From: Planctomycetota bacterium
GTDB lineage: Bacteria; Planctomycetota; Planctomycetia; Pirellulales; PLA5
Assembly: GCA_003576845.1 (NCBI GenBank)
Contig: QEVJ01000027.1
Coordinates: 1-49,429 of the forward strand
Reading direction: 5' to 3'
Length of the DNA: 49,429 nt
Shown here: positions 1 through 8,584 of the stretch, one piece after another
Numbering within the stretch: the stretch's first letter is position 1
Layout of the letters: each line of letters begins with the position of its first letter
Notes under the pieces: generated by a model
What the model saw: only the letters and a program-made list of their open reading frames with translations
The model's database searches: none
What the model was told of the DNA's origin: nothing
Made by a program: the position numbers and the translations under genes

Positions 1-2279
1 AGCGACTGCGCGAAGCCTTCATTGGCCGTCTCGAACTCGATCATCCCGTCGTTGTCGTCGTCTTTGGCAACGAGAAAGTCGCCGAGATCGAGGACGCCCA
101 GATACGGCACGCTGGCGAGCGCGTCGTTATTGAGCTCATTGAGCCACGCCGCGGTGTTGGCATACGTGCCCGCGTCGACGGTCACTTCATACGGATTTCC
201 GCCGTCGAAGATGACGAAGAACGGCGTGGCGGGAATGGCGGCGCTGGAGGCCACGCCTTGTCCTTCGACGTTGGCTTTCTGCACGAGCCGCGTCTGCAAG
301 TCGTCGAAGACTTGGACGATGTCGATGAGTTCGCCGAAGTTCTCCTTGACGAACGGAATCTCGGCCAGGCCGAGAATGTTCAAGTTGCCGGCCGACGGAC
401 TTCCCGCGGGAGAACCCGCTGGCGGCGATGCGCTGGCCGAGGGATCGTCCGCGGTCAATCCCGGCAGGATGTTCTGAAAGAACGCGCCGAGTCCACCCAG
501 CAGGCCGCGCTGTTCGTCGCCCGCCACGAGCGCCGGCTTTTGGACGTTGACGTGAAAGTGCCCGCCGTGGCCGCTGGAGAACGAGACCGGAACGCCGGTC
601 GTCGTCCACGTTCGCGGGTCGTTGTAGTACACCGAGGCGACCGCGCCGGTTCCTTGGTCGCGGAAGGCGTCGATCTTCGCTTGCTCCGTGGCAAGGACAT
701 ACCCCGGCCCGTCGACGATCAGGTCCTTGATTCCGGCGAGCACGCTTTGCTGGTTCACGGTCGCCGCGGCGTCGGTCGACGTAGCGCCGACGACGTGCGC
801 CACGGCGCCCGCCGGCGCCGCGGCCAGCACCCATGTGCCGCCGCTCGTATACGCGCCGTTACCCACGGAGCCAACCAACTGGAACGTATTGGCCGTGACG
901 TTTGCCACGGCAAAGGCGCCGTTGGCCGCAGTATTCCCGAGCACGCCGGAAATCGTCACTTGCTCGCCGTTCGACAGGCCGTGGCCGTTCGAGGTAATCA
1001 CGATCGGGTTGGCATTCGTCGCGCCGGTCACGCTTCCGCGGAATCGCTTGGCGACGTAATTCGAGCCGACGAGCTGCGCGATGTGGTTGTTCGCCGCGGT
1101 GTCGCCGGCTGCCTTTGCCGCCACATAAGCCGCGCTGGCGATCGAGTTCGTCTTATAGAACGGCGTGCTGCCGGTGTTCGTGCCGACGGTGTCGATGTCG
1201 ATGTCCATGCCCGCTTCGTGCGAAGCGTGCCCCGGCGTGTCGCCGCCGCCCTTGGTCGTCGCGCCGATGAACGGCAGGACGTGCGTCGTGTTGGCGTCGG
1301 CGGCGGTGAGCACGGCCTTCGCCAGGTGCGTCATGTAGTCTTCGGTCGAACCAGCGTTGGTGATGCCCGCGCCGTACGTTACGGGCACCCAGCGTGCAGC
1401 GGCTTCGCTGTTGATCGCGGCATTGGGCGTAGTGCTGTTCTCGTCAACCGTCGTATCCGTCGTGGCCGCGTTGAACACCCCGACCGCGTGCTTCGTCTGG
1501 GCGTTGAGATCTCCGTTTACCGCGAGTAGATTCGCCGCGTTGCCGATCGCGTCGTGATAGCCCAGGTATCGCAGCCGCTGCTGCATCCGGTACGTTTCCA
1601 GCCGCGACGAACCAAACGTGGCTATCTCGCTGCCGACCGACGAATAGCCGTTCTCGGGCGTTACGTCGATCGATACGTTAATGTCGCCGGAGTAGACGAT
1701 TTCGTCGGAATTGTCCGTCGCGTCGATGAAATGCAGGTCGTAGGTCGCGACGTCCGACGTCGAACCGGTCGCCAATACGCCCGGGTTGGTCGAGGGCGTG
1801 ATGATTTGCGGAATGTAGTACAACACGCCACGATCGACGAACAACTCGTTGTCGTCGCTCAAGTAGTTGGCGACGGTATTGCCGAATCCGTCGGTCGCCA
1901 CGGTCCCGGTGACGAACGGGGCCGCGATATCGAACTCGTAGTACCCGAGTAAGGGGTCGATTTCGAGATCGACATCGTCGGCGAGCTCGATCAGATCGCG
2001 GAGGTCGATGCGCGTCACGTCGCCGTAGCGGACCGTTACGTTCAGATCGAGCGGCGTGAGGAGATTCCCCGCGGCGGGAGCGCCGGCCGCGAGAACGTGC
2101 GGCTGATCGGCGTCGAGCGGGCTATGCGCGAGCACGACGCGCTCTTCGAGCCATTCGAGATGCGTTCGCCGCGGAGCGATCTGACGCAACGTGCGCCGCT
2201 CCCGGCCTTGTGACGATTGACGGCGATCCTTGCCACGACCGAACCCGCCCGGGCTTTTGCGAGAGAACATAGTAGCCAT
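1..2279 (-). CDS. LEPR-XLL surface protein with peptidoglycan-binding-like and LAS-type metallopeptidase signatures (3' truncated)
   Basis: The frame is open from the ATG at 2279 to the window edge (about 759 residues visible), so the C-terminus is missing. The N-terminus is Arg-rich with no hydrophobic signal peptide, followed by LEWLEERVVL (residues 41-50), an LEPR-XLL-type motif. Residues about 226-271 (RMQQRLRYLGY, then VNGDLNAQTKHAVGVFN) look like a PG_binding_1 repeat. SHEAGMDIDI (353-362) and GHGGHFHVN (570-578) match the two metal-binding motifs of LAS peptidases such as MepA/M15/M74; likely zinc ligands are H354, D361 and the HFH histidines 574/576. Between them, residues about 412-486 form a module like the repeat annotated as ubiquitin-activating E1 FCCH. 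A murein-directed peptidase is the best guess; activity is inferred. A later in-frame ATG at 2270 is an alternative start. Confidence 0.75.
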   Translation of the reverse strand, partial: MATMFSRKSPGGFGRGKDRRQSSQGRERRTLRQIAPRRTHLEWLEERVVLAHSPLDADQPHVLAAGAPAAGNLLTPLDLNVTVRYGDVTRIDLRDLIELADDVDLEIDPLLGYYEFDIAAPFVTGTVATDGFGNTVANYLSDDNELFVDRGVLYYIPQIITPSTNPGVLATGSTSDVATYDLHFIDATDNSDEIVYSGDINVSIDVTPENGYSSVGSEIATFGSSRLETYRMQQRLRYLGYHDAIGNAANLLAVNGDLNAQTKHAVGVFNAATTDTTVDENSTTPNAAINSEAAARWVPVTYGAGITNAGSTEDYMTHLAKAVLTAADANTTHVLPFIGATTKGGGDTPGHASHEAGMDIDIDTVGTNTGSTPFYKTNSIASAAYVAAKAAGDTAANNHIAQLVGSNYVAKRFRGSVTGATNANPIVITSNGHGLSNGEQVTISGVLGNTAANGAFAVANVTANTFQLVGSVGNGAYTSGGTWVLAAAPAGAVAHVVGATSTDAAATVNQQSVLAGIKDLIVDGPGYVLATEQAKIDAFRDQGTGAVASVYYNDPRTWTTTGVPVSFSSGHGGHFHVNVQKPALVAGDEQRGLLGGLGAFFQNILPGLTADDPSASASPPAGSPAGSPSAGNLNILGLAEIPFVKENFGELIDIVQVFDDLQTRLVQKANVEGQGVASSAAIPATPFFVIFDGGNPYEVTVDAGTYANTAAWLNELNNDALASVPYLGVLDLGDFLVAKDDDNDGMIEFETANEGFAQS

Positions 2280-2698
2280 CGCCTCCGACGCGATATGCAC
2301 GGCCCGATTGCGGTCACCCGCGGCCGGGCCGAAAGGAAATTTGAGAGTCTGCGCGTTTGCCACCTGCCTGGCCGAAGCGACCCGCGGTCGGAACGGACCG
2401 GGAGCGCGACGGCGCAAAATGAGCCAAGTTCCTATTCTGACTGGGGATCGGGGGAACGCAAGTATTTTAGCGGAGCTATGTTCGGTTTTTTCTTGCGACA
2501 CTCCCTCATCGGAGCCCAATCGGCATGACTCGGATAAACGACCGATGATCCGTCGCTCGCAAGTAACGGCCACCGGCCAAATATGAGTCTTGAGGCGCAA
2601 CATGAAGGGCCGCGGCCATCGCCAGGGTTACTGAAACCCCAGCGACAACCACGGCCCGCGCCGAACAAGAAATTACGTGCCCGTTCGACCGAGCTGCC
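2280..2698. other. 419-base intergenic region
   Basis: This gap lies between the start of the LEPR-XLL peptidase gene and the end of the MuiA-like gene, both on the minus strand. It must carry the promoter of the downstream gene and the transcript end of the upstream one. I see no convincing small gene, RNA gene, terminator hairpin or strong sigma-70 box. The short frames crossing it overlap one another and have no family resemblance. Confidence 0.5.
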
Positions 2699-4543
2699 TT
2701 ACCGCTTGAGCCGCTCGCGCTGGAGCTTCTCGAACTCCTGCATCTGCTGCTGGGCCTCGTTCGACGCCATCGTAAGCTGCATGTTCCGGTCGAACTCGAG
2801 CCGGACGGAGTATTCGACCATCCGCGACTTGTCGGCAGTGGACTGGGCCGGCACTTCGATATCCCACCGCAGAATCCCCTTCGGGCGCTCGCGGCGCTGA
2901 TAGACCTTATCCTCGCTGATCGGATCCTCGCCCGCCGACAGCGTCACGCGCACGTCCGTGGACCGGTCCGAATACGGCAACCGATCGAACACGCGCACCG
3001 CCGCCGCTTCCTGCTTGTAGTTCTCGATCACCAGCCGATTCTTGAACTCGATCTGGCGGTTGCCACCTTGGATGTCGTCGGTCTTGCTGGCCAGTTCGTG
3101 CCGGGCGCGAAGTTGCGGATCGGCGCCGAAGCCGACGACGAAGTTCTGGCCCCGCGCCACCGTCGGAATCTCGCCGCGGCCCACGAACCGCCCGTCGAGA
3201 TACACGCTGATCGGCCCGGCGAGCAAATCTTCGTTGCCGTCGTTCGTCAGTTCCGCCTCGCGGTAGACGTAGCTCGTCAACAGCGGCGTCGCGACGTGGT
3301 AGAACTGGCTCGCCATCTCCGACTGCACGATCCGCACCATCTGCTGATCGCTGCGGCTCGCCAGACTCACCGTTCCGGCGAGCGAATAACTAAGATTCGG
3401 CCCTTCGCCGTCGGCGTTCGACGTGTCGACAGAAGTTAGCGAGTCGATCGGGTTGGTCAGCACGAGGCATTGAAAATCGTTCGCGGCCGAGTTGATCGCC
3501 CAACTCGACGTGTAGTTCATGCCGAAGCTGACCGCGGCGCGGTTGTCCACGTTCGCCGCCGTTTGCCGGCCGCGGACTTGCGCCACCTGCTGGGCGATGT
3601 CGCCTTTGGCCATAGGCGCGATCGTTCCCGCCGCGACGAGCGATACGTGAAACGGCGCGAGGCCAGGTCCCGCGGAACTGAGCGCAGGCGATGCCGTCGA
3701 GAGCGTCAGGCTCACGTCCTGCCAGTCTTCGCCGGTAAGCTGTTGGATGAGCGCGTTGTATTCGACCTTCACCTTGGTGCGATCTTTGTCCGCGCGGAAG
3801 CTGTACGTCGGCGACCAACCGGCTTGATTGACGAGATAGTTGAGCCGGACGTTTTCGACGCCGTCGGCCAGCTTGTCGAGAAACACGACCGCTTCGCGAA
3901 TAGTCTTCGACGACCCGGCGGCGATTTCCGCACGCTTGCGTTCGGCGAGCGAAAGCTGCTCGGCGAGCGTTTTGGCTTCCTTTTCGAGCGTCACCTGCTC
4001 GGCCAGAATGGCCTTCCGTTGCTCGAACGAGAACGTCGTAATCTCTTGGAGCGCTTTCGCGTCGAGCACACCCTTCGACAACTCGGTTTTGGCCGTCGGC
4101 GCGACGAAACCTTCGAGCTGATCGAGGTACGCGGCGCGTTTGGCGAGCATCTGTTGATTCTTGCCATTCACGTCGATCTTCTCGCGAATCGCGGCGATTT
4201 CGTCGTCGAGCTTGCGGACTTCCTCCCGCGGCTCGTCGCTCACGGCGCGGCTTCGGAACCGCACGGCCCGCACGACGACCTTGTCGCCGGCTTCGGCGAA
4301 CAGGCTGTCGGGCACGACCTGTTCGGGAAGGTCGCCGATGACGAGGTCGACGATCCCTTTCTCGCCGTCGACGGGCACGGTGCGGGTAATCATTGCCTGG
4401 CCGCGGTAGAGCGTGACGTGCGTCACGCGGCCAGAGGCGGTTTTGTTGATGGCGTTGACGCGCTCGGCGCGGGCCGCGTCGGCAAAGACCGCCAAAAACA
4501 GGGCGGCCGCCGCGAATGTCGATTTCGTGATTTGCCTGGACAT
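2699..4543 (-). CDS. DUF4139 / mucoidy-inhibitor MuiA family protein
   Basis: 614 residues. The frame stays open to 4816, but the ATG at 4543 is chosen because a GGAG lies just upstream and a clean signal peptide follows it (MSRQITKSTFAAAALFLAVF... to about residue 26). Next comes the N-terminal DUF4140-like segment (THVTLYRGQAMITRTVPV, about 35-130), a charged coiled coil (about 95-230, EEVRKLDDEIAAIREKI and later heptads), then the DUF4139 region with LNYLVNQAGWSPTYSFRAD and VEYNALIQQLTGEDW. This order and length fit the MuiA family. The protein is predicted to be secreted; its molecular function is not known. The gene is divergent from the small membrane protein at 4801. Confidence 0.85.
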   Translation of the reverse strand: MSRQITKSTFAAAALFLAVFADAARAERVNAINKTASGRVTHVTLYRGQAMITRTVPVDGEKGIVDLVIGDLPEQVVPDSLFAEAGDKVVVRAVRFRSRAVSDEPREEVRKLDDEIAAIREKIDVNGKNQQMLAKRAAYLDQLEGFVAPTAKTELSKGVLDAKALQEITTFSFEQRKAILAEQVTLEKEAKTLAEQLSLAERKRAEIAAGSSKTIREAVVFLDKLADGVENVRLNYLVNQAGWSPTYSFRADKDRTKVKVEYNALIQQLTGEDWQDVSLTLSTASPALSSAGPGLAPFHVSLVAAGTIAPMAKGDIAQQVAQVRGRQTAANVDNRAAVSFGMNYTSSWAINSAANDFQCLVLTNPIDSLTSVDTSNADGEGPNLSYSLAGTVSLASRSDQQMVRIVQSEMASQFYHVATPLLTSYVYREAELTNDGNEDLLAGPISVYLDGRFVGRGEIPTVARGQNFVVGFGADPQLRARHELASKTDDIQGGNRQIEFKNRLVIENYKQEAAAVRVFDRLPYSDRSTDVRVTLSAGEDPISEDKVYQRRERPKGILRWDIEVPAQSTADKSRMVEYSVRLEFDRNMQLTMASNEAQQQMQEFEKLQRERLKR

Positions 4544-4800
4544 GGTGTGTCTCCGTTCTGCTGGGCTTTGGGTGAGGATTCTGCGTGGCGCGTTGCCGTC
4601 GCCGGCTGCGTCGCTACATTCATCTTTGAGATAGAGACGCTCGTCGGGCAAGCCGAGTTGCGTAACGGGCTTGTAACGGCAGGGCCGATTGTGCGGCTTT
4701 GGCTCAAAGCGCGCGGAGACGACCGCGGTGGACGTGCTATCTTTGCACGGGCACGCTCGCTGAATCAGAGTCTTTATTGCCGCCCGTTTTGGAGACGAGC

Positions 4801-4992
4801 ATGACGATTCCGACATACGTCATCGCAGCGCTGGTGTTCGTGGGTGCGGCATTGATGATCCTCGCCTTGTGCGATCGCGGCGATCCGCGGAAGCAAGACG
4901 CAGACGGCGGCTACGATTCGAGCGGCGAAGGCTGGTCGTTCGGCGGCCCGACCGAATACGACGACAGCAGCATCTTTACGATCGACGACTGA
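4801..4992 (+). CDS. Small single-pass membrane protein, unknown function
   Basis: 63 residues starting at ATG 4801, with GGAG about 7 bases upstream (ttttggagacgagcATG). An in-frame start at 4699 is less likely because it lacks a good ribosome site and overlaps the divergent promoter region. Residues 4-22 (PTYVIAALVFVGAALMILA) form one hydrophobic helix. The rest is short, acidic and Gly/Ser-rich, ending EYDDSSIFTIDD. I do not recognise a family. It stands alone on the plus strand between two minus-strand genes. It could be a non-conserved frame, but the ribosome site and the membrane-then-acidic-tail pattern make it plausible. Confidence 0.55.
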   Translation: MTIPTYVIAALVFVGAALMILALCDRGDPRKQDADGGYDSSGEGWSFGGPTEYDDSSIFTIDD

Positions 4993-5085
4993 GTCGTCGT
5001 AGTTGTAGCTCAGCCCAAGCGGAAATACCGGTTCCAATCGCCCGCGAACGTAACCCGCGCCGGCCCGACGACGCGACGGCGCCGG

Positions 5086-6726
5086 TTATTGGGCCGCCTT
5101 GACGATGCCGAGCAAGTCGAGCGTCGACATCACGGCCAGGCACGCAAAGAACGTTCCGGCCATCACGAGTCCGATCCGGCTCAACCAACCGGGCCGCAGC
5201 TCCTTGGGAAGCAGCGTCATGTTGACGTACAGTGCGTGCCAACAGCTAAAGCCGAGGGCGTAGTTGTAGATGTTCGTTGCCCATTCGAGCAACTCGCCCG
5301 GCTTGGGCATGAGCGTCAGCGTCGTGACGCCGAACGCCGCGTAGCCGCAAAGCACGAAGAAGTACAGCTTTCGTATGCCTTTGGAGTCCCATTTTCGCAG
5401 GCGCGGGCTGCTAGTCCAGAAGACGTCGACCCATCGCCGCAGAATCCCGTCCGCCGTGCTCGCCATGGTGGTCGAGAGCACGAGAAACCCGCACAGCATC
5501 ACGCCGTACCAGAACAGGTTGCCCCACTGCGAGCCGACGGTATCGCGCACGCCGTCGGCGGTCATCACGGCGATTCGCCACTTGTCCACTTCCGTCCCGC
5601 GCTGCAGGAATTGAACCGACAGCATGCTGGGCAGGGCGATTCCGATAAAACAGGCGGGCATCCAGACGATCAACTGGTCGCGCCCCACGTGGCGCAGCCA
5701 GCCCTTCCAGCGCCGCAGCGACTCGGCCGTCACGTGAAACACCGTGCCCATGTGCGAGAGCGCGATCTTGCGGCCGCCGACGGCGCTGGGAATCGCCCCG
5801 ACGTGCTTGCCCATGCCCCAGCCCTGGTCGCGGGTGTAGCCGGAGAGCGCCGTGTTGGTCAAGCCGCCGGAACCGGCAATCGACGCCAGCGCGGCGAGCA
5901 TCGCGACCATCGACCAATCGAGTTGCGGGAAGCCGCGCCCTTCCCACAACGAGACGAACACGTTGTCGGTCGCGTAGCCGCTGGCCGTCGGCGCATCGGC
6001 GGCGCTGACCGGAATGGTGCCGAACTTGAAGAAGCCGCTGAAGATCTGGGACCACGTGTCGGGCTTCGAATAGAGCGCCGCGATTACGAGCAGGAACCCG
6101 AGCACGGCGACGATCTTGAACGTCATCAGCGCTTTGAGCGAGTTGTACACCTTGCCGCCGAACACCAGCGGCGTGAGCGCGGCCAGGAACAACACGTACG
6201 CCAAAAGCCGCATCAGCGCCTGGTCGGTCAGCCCGATGCCGAGTATCGAAACGTTGATGTCGTTCGACGCGGCATTTGGCAAGTCGCCAAGGATTACGGC
6301 GGCGAGCGGCGTCGACGCTCCTGCGGCCGCATACGGAAAGACGGAACCGAAGTCCAGAAACAAGTACGCGATAAGCCAGAACCGTGGACCGGGCAGCGAG
6401 CGGAACTTGCCGGTGAAGATCGGTTCGCCGCTGTACAGCGTGTAGCGGCTGATCTCGAAGTTGTAGACGACCTGGCCGAGAATGCTGAGCGTTGCCAGCC
6501 ACAGCATTGCCGCGCCATACCGGGCCGTCACGGCGGGACCGGCCAGCCATTCGCCCGCTCCGATCGCCGCGCCGCCGCTGACCAAACCCGGGCCGAGCAG
6601 CAGCGCGAGCGTGCGCCACGTCACCTTCGGCGGTTCGGGCAACTTGCCGATGTTCCACCGCGGCATCTGCTGCGACCCAGGATGCGGCGCCGGCGGCAAT
6701 TCGGCAACGGCGGACGGCTCGCTCAT
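5086..6726 (-). CDS. Nramp-like multi-pass membrane transporter
   Basis: 546 residues from ATG 6726, which has AGGAG 8 bases upstream; an upstream TTG start at 6750 is less likely. The protein has about 11 hydrophobic helices. It resembles the planctomycete branch of the Nramp family: LGPGLVSGGAAIGAGEW in the first helix, then GGAMLWL-like and ISRYTLYSGEPIFTGKFR segments. The classical first-helix DPGN is absent, and the central helix reads SIAGSGGLTNTALSG rather than the metal-binding MPH motif. Transport of divalent metal should therefore not be assumed. The 359-base gap to the small gene's end is convergent. The protein probably sits in the inner membrane with substrate unknown. Confidence 0.75.
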   Translation of the reverse strand: MSEPSAVAELPPAPHPGSQQMPRWNIGKLPEPPKVTWRTLALLLGPGLVSGGAAIGAGEWLAGPAVTARYGAAMLWLATLSILGQVVYNFEISRYTLYSGEPIFTGKFRSLPGPRFWLIAYLFLDFGSVFPYAAAGASTPLAAVILGDLPNAASNDINVSILGIGLTDQALMRLLAYVLFLAALTPLVFGGKVYNSLKALMTFKIVAVLGFLLVIAALYSKPDTWSQIFSGFFKFGTIPVSAADAPTASGYATDNVFVSLWEGRGFPQLDWSMVAMLAALASIAGSGGLTNTALSGYTRDQGWGMGKHVGAIPSAVGGRKIALSHMGTVFHVTAESLRRWKGWLRHVGRDQLIVWMPACFIGIALPSMLSVQFLQRGTEVDKWRIAVMTADGVRDTVGSQWGNLFWYGVMLCGFLVLSTTMASTADGILRRWVDVFWTSSPRLRKWDSKGIRKLYFFVLCGYAAFGVTTLTLMPKPGELLEWATNIYNYALGFSCWHALYVNMTLLPKELRPGWLSRIGLVMAGTFFACLAVMSTLDLLGIVKAAQ

Positions 6727-7043
6727 GACGACGGCTCCTCGCACGCTCAATGCTCAAGTCGCGGCGAGGCCCGAAATCTCAACCACAGTGGACACGGAGG
6801 ACGCGGAGAAATGCCAAAGGCAAAATGAAGAATGCAAAATGAATCGCAATGAGGGCGACGAACTTTTCATTCTTCATTCTTCATTTTGCATTCTTCATTC
6901 CTACTTCCGTGCCCTCTGCGTCCTCTGTGGTTAAGGTTGTCGACTCCGCCAGATGAGCTGCCAGAATCGCACACCGCGGCGCGCGGTGCAACCCTTTTTC
7001 CGGCCGACGCCGGGAGACCGCCGACAGGCACGCGGAGTAATCG
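6727..7043. other. 317-base intergenic region carrying a nested inverted repeat
   Basis: This gap lies between the end of the sulfatase gene and the start of the Nramp-like gene, both minus strand. Most of it is filled by the nested inverted repeat at 6781-6932. The remainder (6933-7043) shows no gene. Any promoter of the transporter gene would lie next to or inside the repeat. Confidence 0.6.
6781..6932. repeat. Nested inverted repeat, MITE/REP-like
   Basis: The outer arms are 6781-6808 and 6914-6932. They pair as aaccacag + aggacgcggag against ctctgcgtcctctgtggtt with one mismatch, and the left arm has 9 extra bases. An inner perfect 20-base inverted repeat lies at 6824-6843 / 6880-6899. 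The right inner arm is preceded by tandem ttcattc units (from 6866). Base composition is much more AT-rich than the flanks. No coding sequence is inside. This looks like a small non-autonomous intergenic repeat, and its role is unknown. Confidence 0.75.
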
Positions 7044-8486
7044 TTACAGCTTGCCCGGCTCGCGGACGCCGCTGCCCTTGCGGTTGGCAAGCGCGTCGCC
7101 GAGGTCGGCGCGTGCGTCTTCGGCGAGCGCGGTAAGCCGGGCGACGACTTCGGGATTGTCCGCGGCGAGGTCGTGCTTCTCGCCGACGTCGGCATCGAGA
7201 TCGTAGAGGACGAGTTCCGTCTTCTGCTCGGAATAGCCGTGCGGTTTGCCGTCGCGGCCCGGCTTGCCCGTAAGCGCGCGGTAGGGATGCGGAAAATGGA
7301 GCTTCCACTTGCCGGCGCGGATGGCGTGCAATTCGCGGCCCCAGTAGAAGTAGTATGCGTCATGCGGCGATTTCGCGTTCTTCTCTCCGGCGAGCAGCGG
7401 CCAGATGTCCTTGCCGTCGATCTTCCGCTCGGGCAGCGGCGCTCCGGCCAGCTTGGCGAGCGTCGGCAACACGTCGATCGTCGCGGCAGTCTCGCTCGAT
7501 GCCGTGCCCGCGGGAATCTTCCCCGGCCACCGCGCGGCGAACGGCACGCGCACGCCGCCTTCCCACGCGGTTCCCTTGCCCTCGCGCAGCGGCCCAGCCG
7601 AACCCGCGTGATTGCCGTACGACAACCACGGCCCATTGTCCGAGGTGAAGATGACGAGCGTGTTGTCGTCGAGGCCGTGTTCCTCGATCGCCGCAAGTAT
7701 CTGCCCGACCGACCAGTCGATCTCTTCGATCACGTCGCCGTATAGCCCGGCCTGCGACTTACCGGCGTGTTTTTCGGAAACGTAAATCGGCACGTGCGGC
7801 ATCGCGTGCGGCACGTAGAGAAAGAACGGCTTGTCCTTGTTCGCCGCAATGAATTTCACCGCGTGCTCCGCGTACCACGTCGTCAGTTGCGATTGATCCG
7901 GATTCTTGTCGACCACCTTCGTGCCCGACAGCAGCGGCAGCTCCGGATAGGTTCCCGGCGGCGCGGCGGGGTGCTTGGGCCACATGTCGTTCGAGTAGGG
8001 CAGGCCGAAGTAGTCGTCGAAGCCGTGATTCGTGGGCAGAAACTTCTCGCGGTGGCCCAAGTGCCACTTGCCGTAGATGGCCGTGGCGTAGCCCCGCGCC
8101 TTGAGCACTTCGGCGAGCGTCGTTTCGTCCGCGTGAATACCGATCTGCGACTGCGGCCCGAGCGCCCCGAGAATCCCGAGGCGATTCGGATAGCACCCGG
8201 TGAGCAGGGCCGTCCGCGACGCGCTACACACGGCCTGAGCGACGTAGAAGCTCGTAAACTTCGCCCCTTCGTTTGCCAGCCGGTCGATGTTGGGAGTGCG
8301 AATCCCCTTCGCCCCGAAACAGCCCACGTCGGCGTAGCCGAGATCGTCGGCGTACACGATCACGAAGTTGGGCAACCGCGCCGCGTCGGCGGCGATCGCT
8401 TGACCGTCGGCGACAAGCCACAACCACGCCCAAACCGCGCACGCGGCCACGAAACGCAGGTTGATCGAGCGAGCAGAGCGACACAT
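7044..8486 (-). CDS. Secreted sulfatase (arylsulfatase A-like, formylglycine type)
   Basis: 480 residues from ATG 8486, with AGGAG about 7 bases upstream; a GTG at 8534 is the alternative. A signal peptide covers residues 1 to about 34. The sulfatase signature CSASR (87-91) fits the C-x-[PA]-[SC]-R rule, so Cys87 should be converted to formylglycine. Other active-site elements are present: DD at 47-48, GKWH at 139-142, SDNG with D283/N284. Length is normal for a single-domain sulfatase. It lies 98 bases downstream of the giant LTD/CotH/dockerin gene on the same strand and may be co-transcribed with it. The likely substrate is a sulfate ester on a polysaccharide, but specificity cannot be read from the sequence. 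Confidence 0.93.
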   Translation of the reverse strand: MCRSARSINLRFVAACAVWAWLWLVADGQAIAADAARLPNFVIVYADDLGYADVGCFGAKGIRTPNIDRLANEGAKFTSFYVAQAVCSASRTALLTGCYPNRLGILGALGPQSQIGIHADETTLAEVLKARGYATAIYGKWHLGHREKFLPTNHGFDDYFGLPYSNDMWPKHPAAPPGTYPELPLLSGTKVVDKNPDQSQLTTWYAEHAVKFIAANKDKPFFLYVPHAMPHVPIYVSEKHAGKSQAGLYGDVIEEIDWSVGQILAAIEEHGLDDNTLVIFTSDNGPWLSYGNHAGSAGPLREGKGTAWEGGVRVPFAARWPGKIPAGTASSETAATIDVLPTLAKLAGAPLPERKIDGKDIWPLLAGEKNAKSPHDAYYFYWGRELHAIRAGKWKLHFPHPYRALTGKPGRDGKPHGYSEQKTELVLYDLDADVGEKHDLAADNPEVVARLTALAEDARADLGDALANRKGSGVREPGKL

Positions 8487-8584
8487 TGCCAGGCTCCTGG
8501 GCGAAGCGGTTGCGGGTGGGCGAGCAAAACGCACTCGCGCCCGCGGCCAGTATCGACCGGAGGCACGCTCGCGTCAACGTTTCG

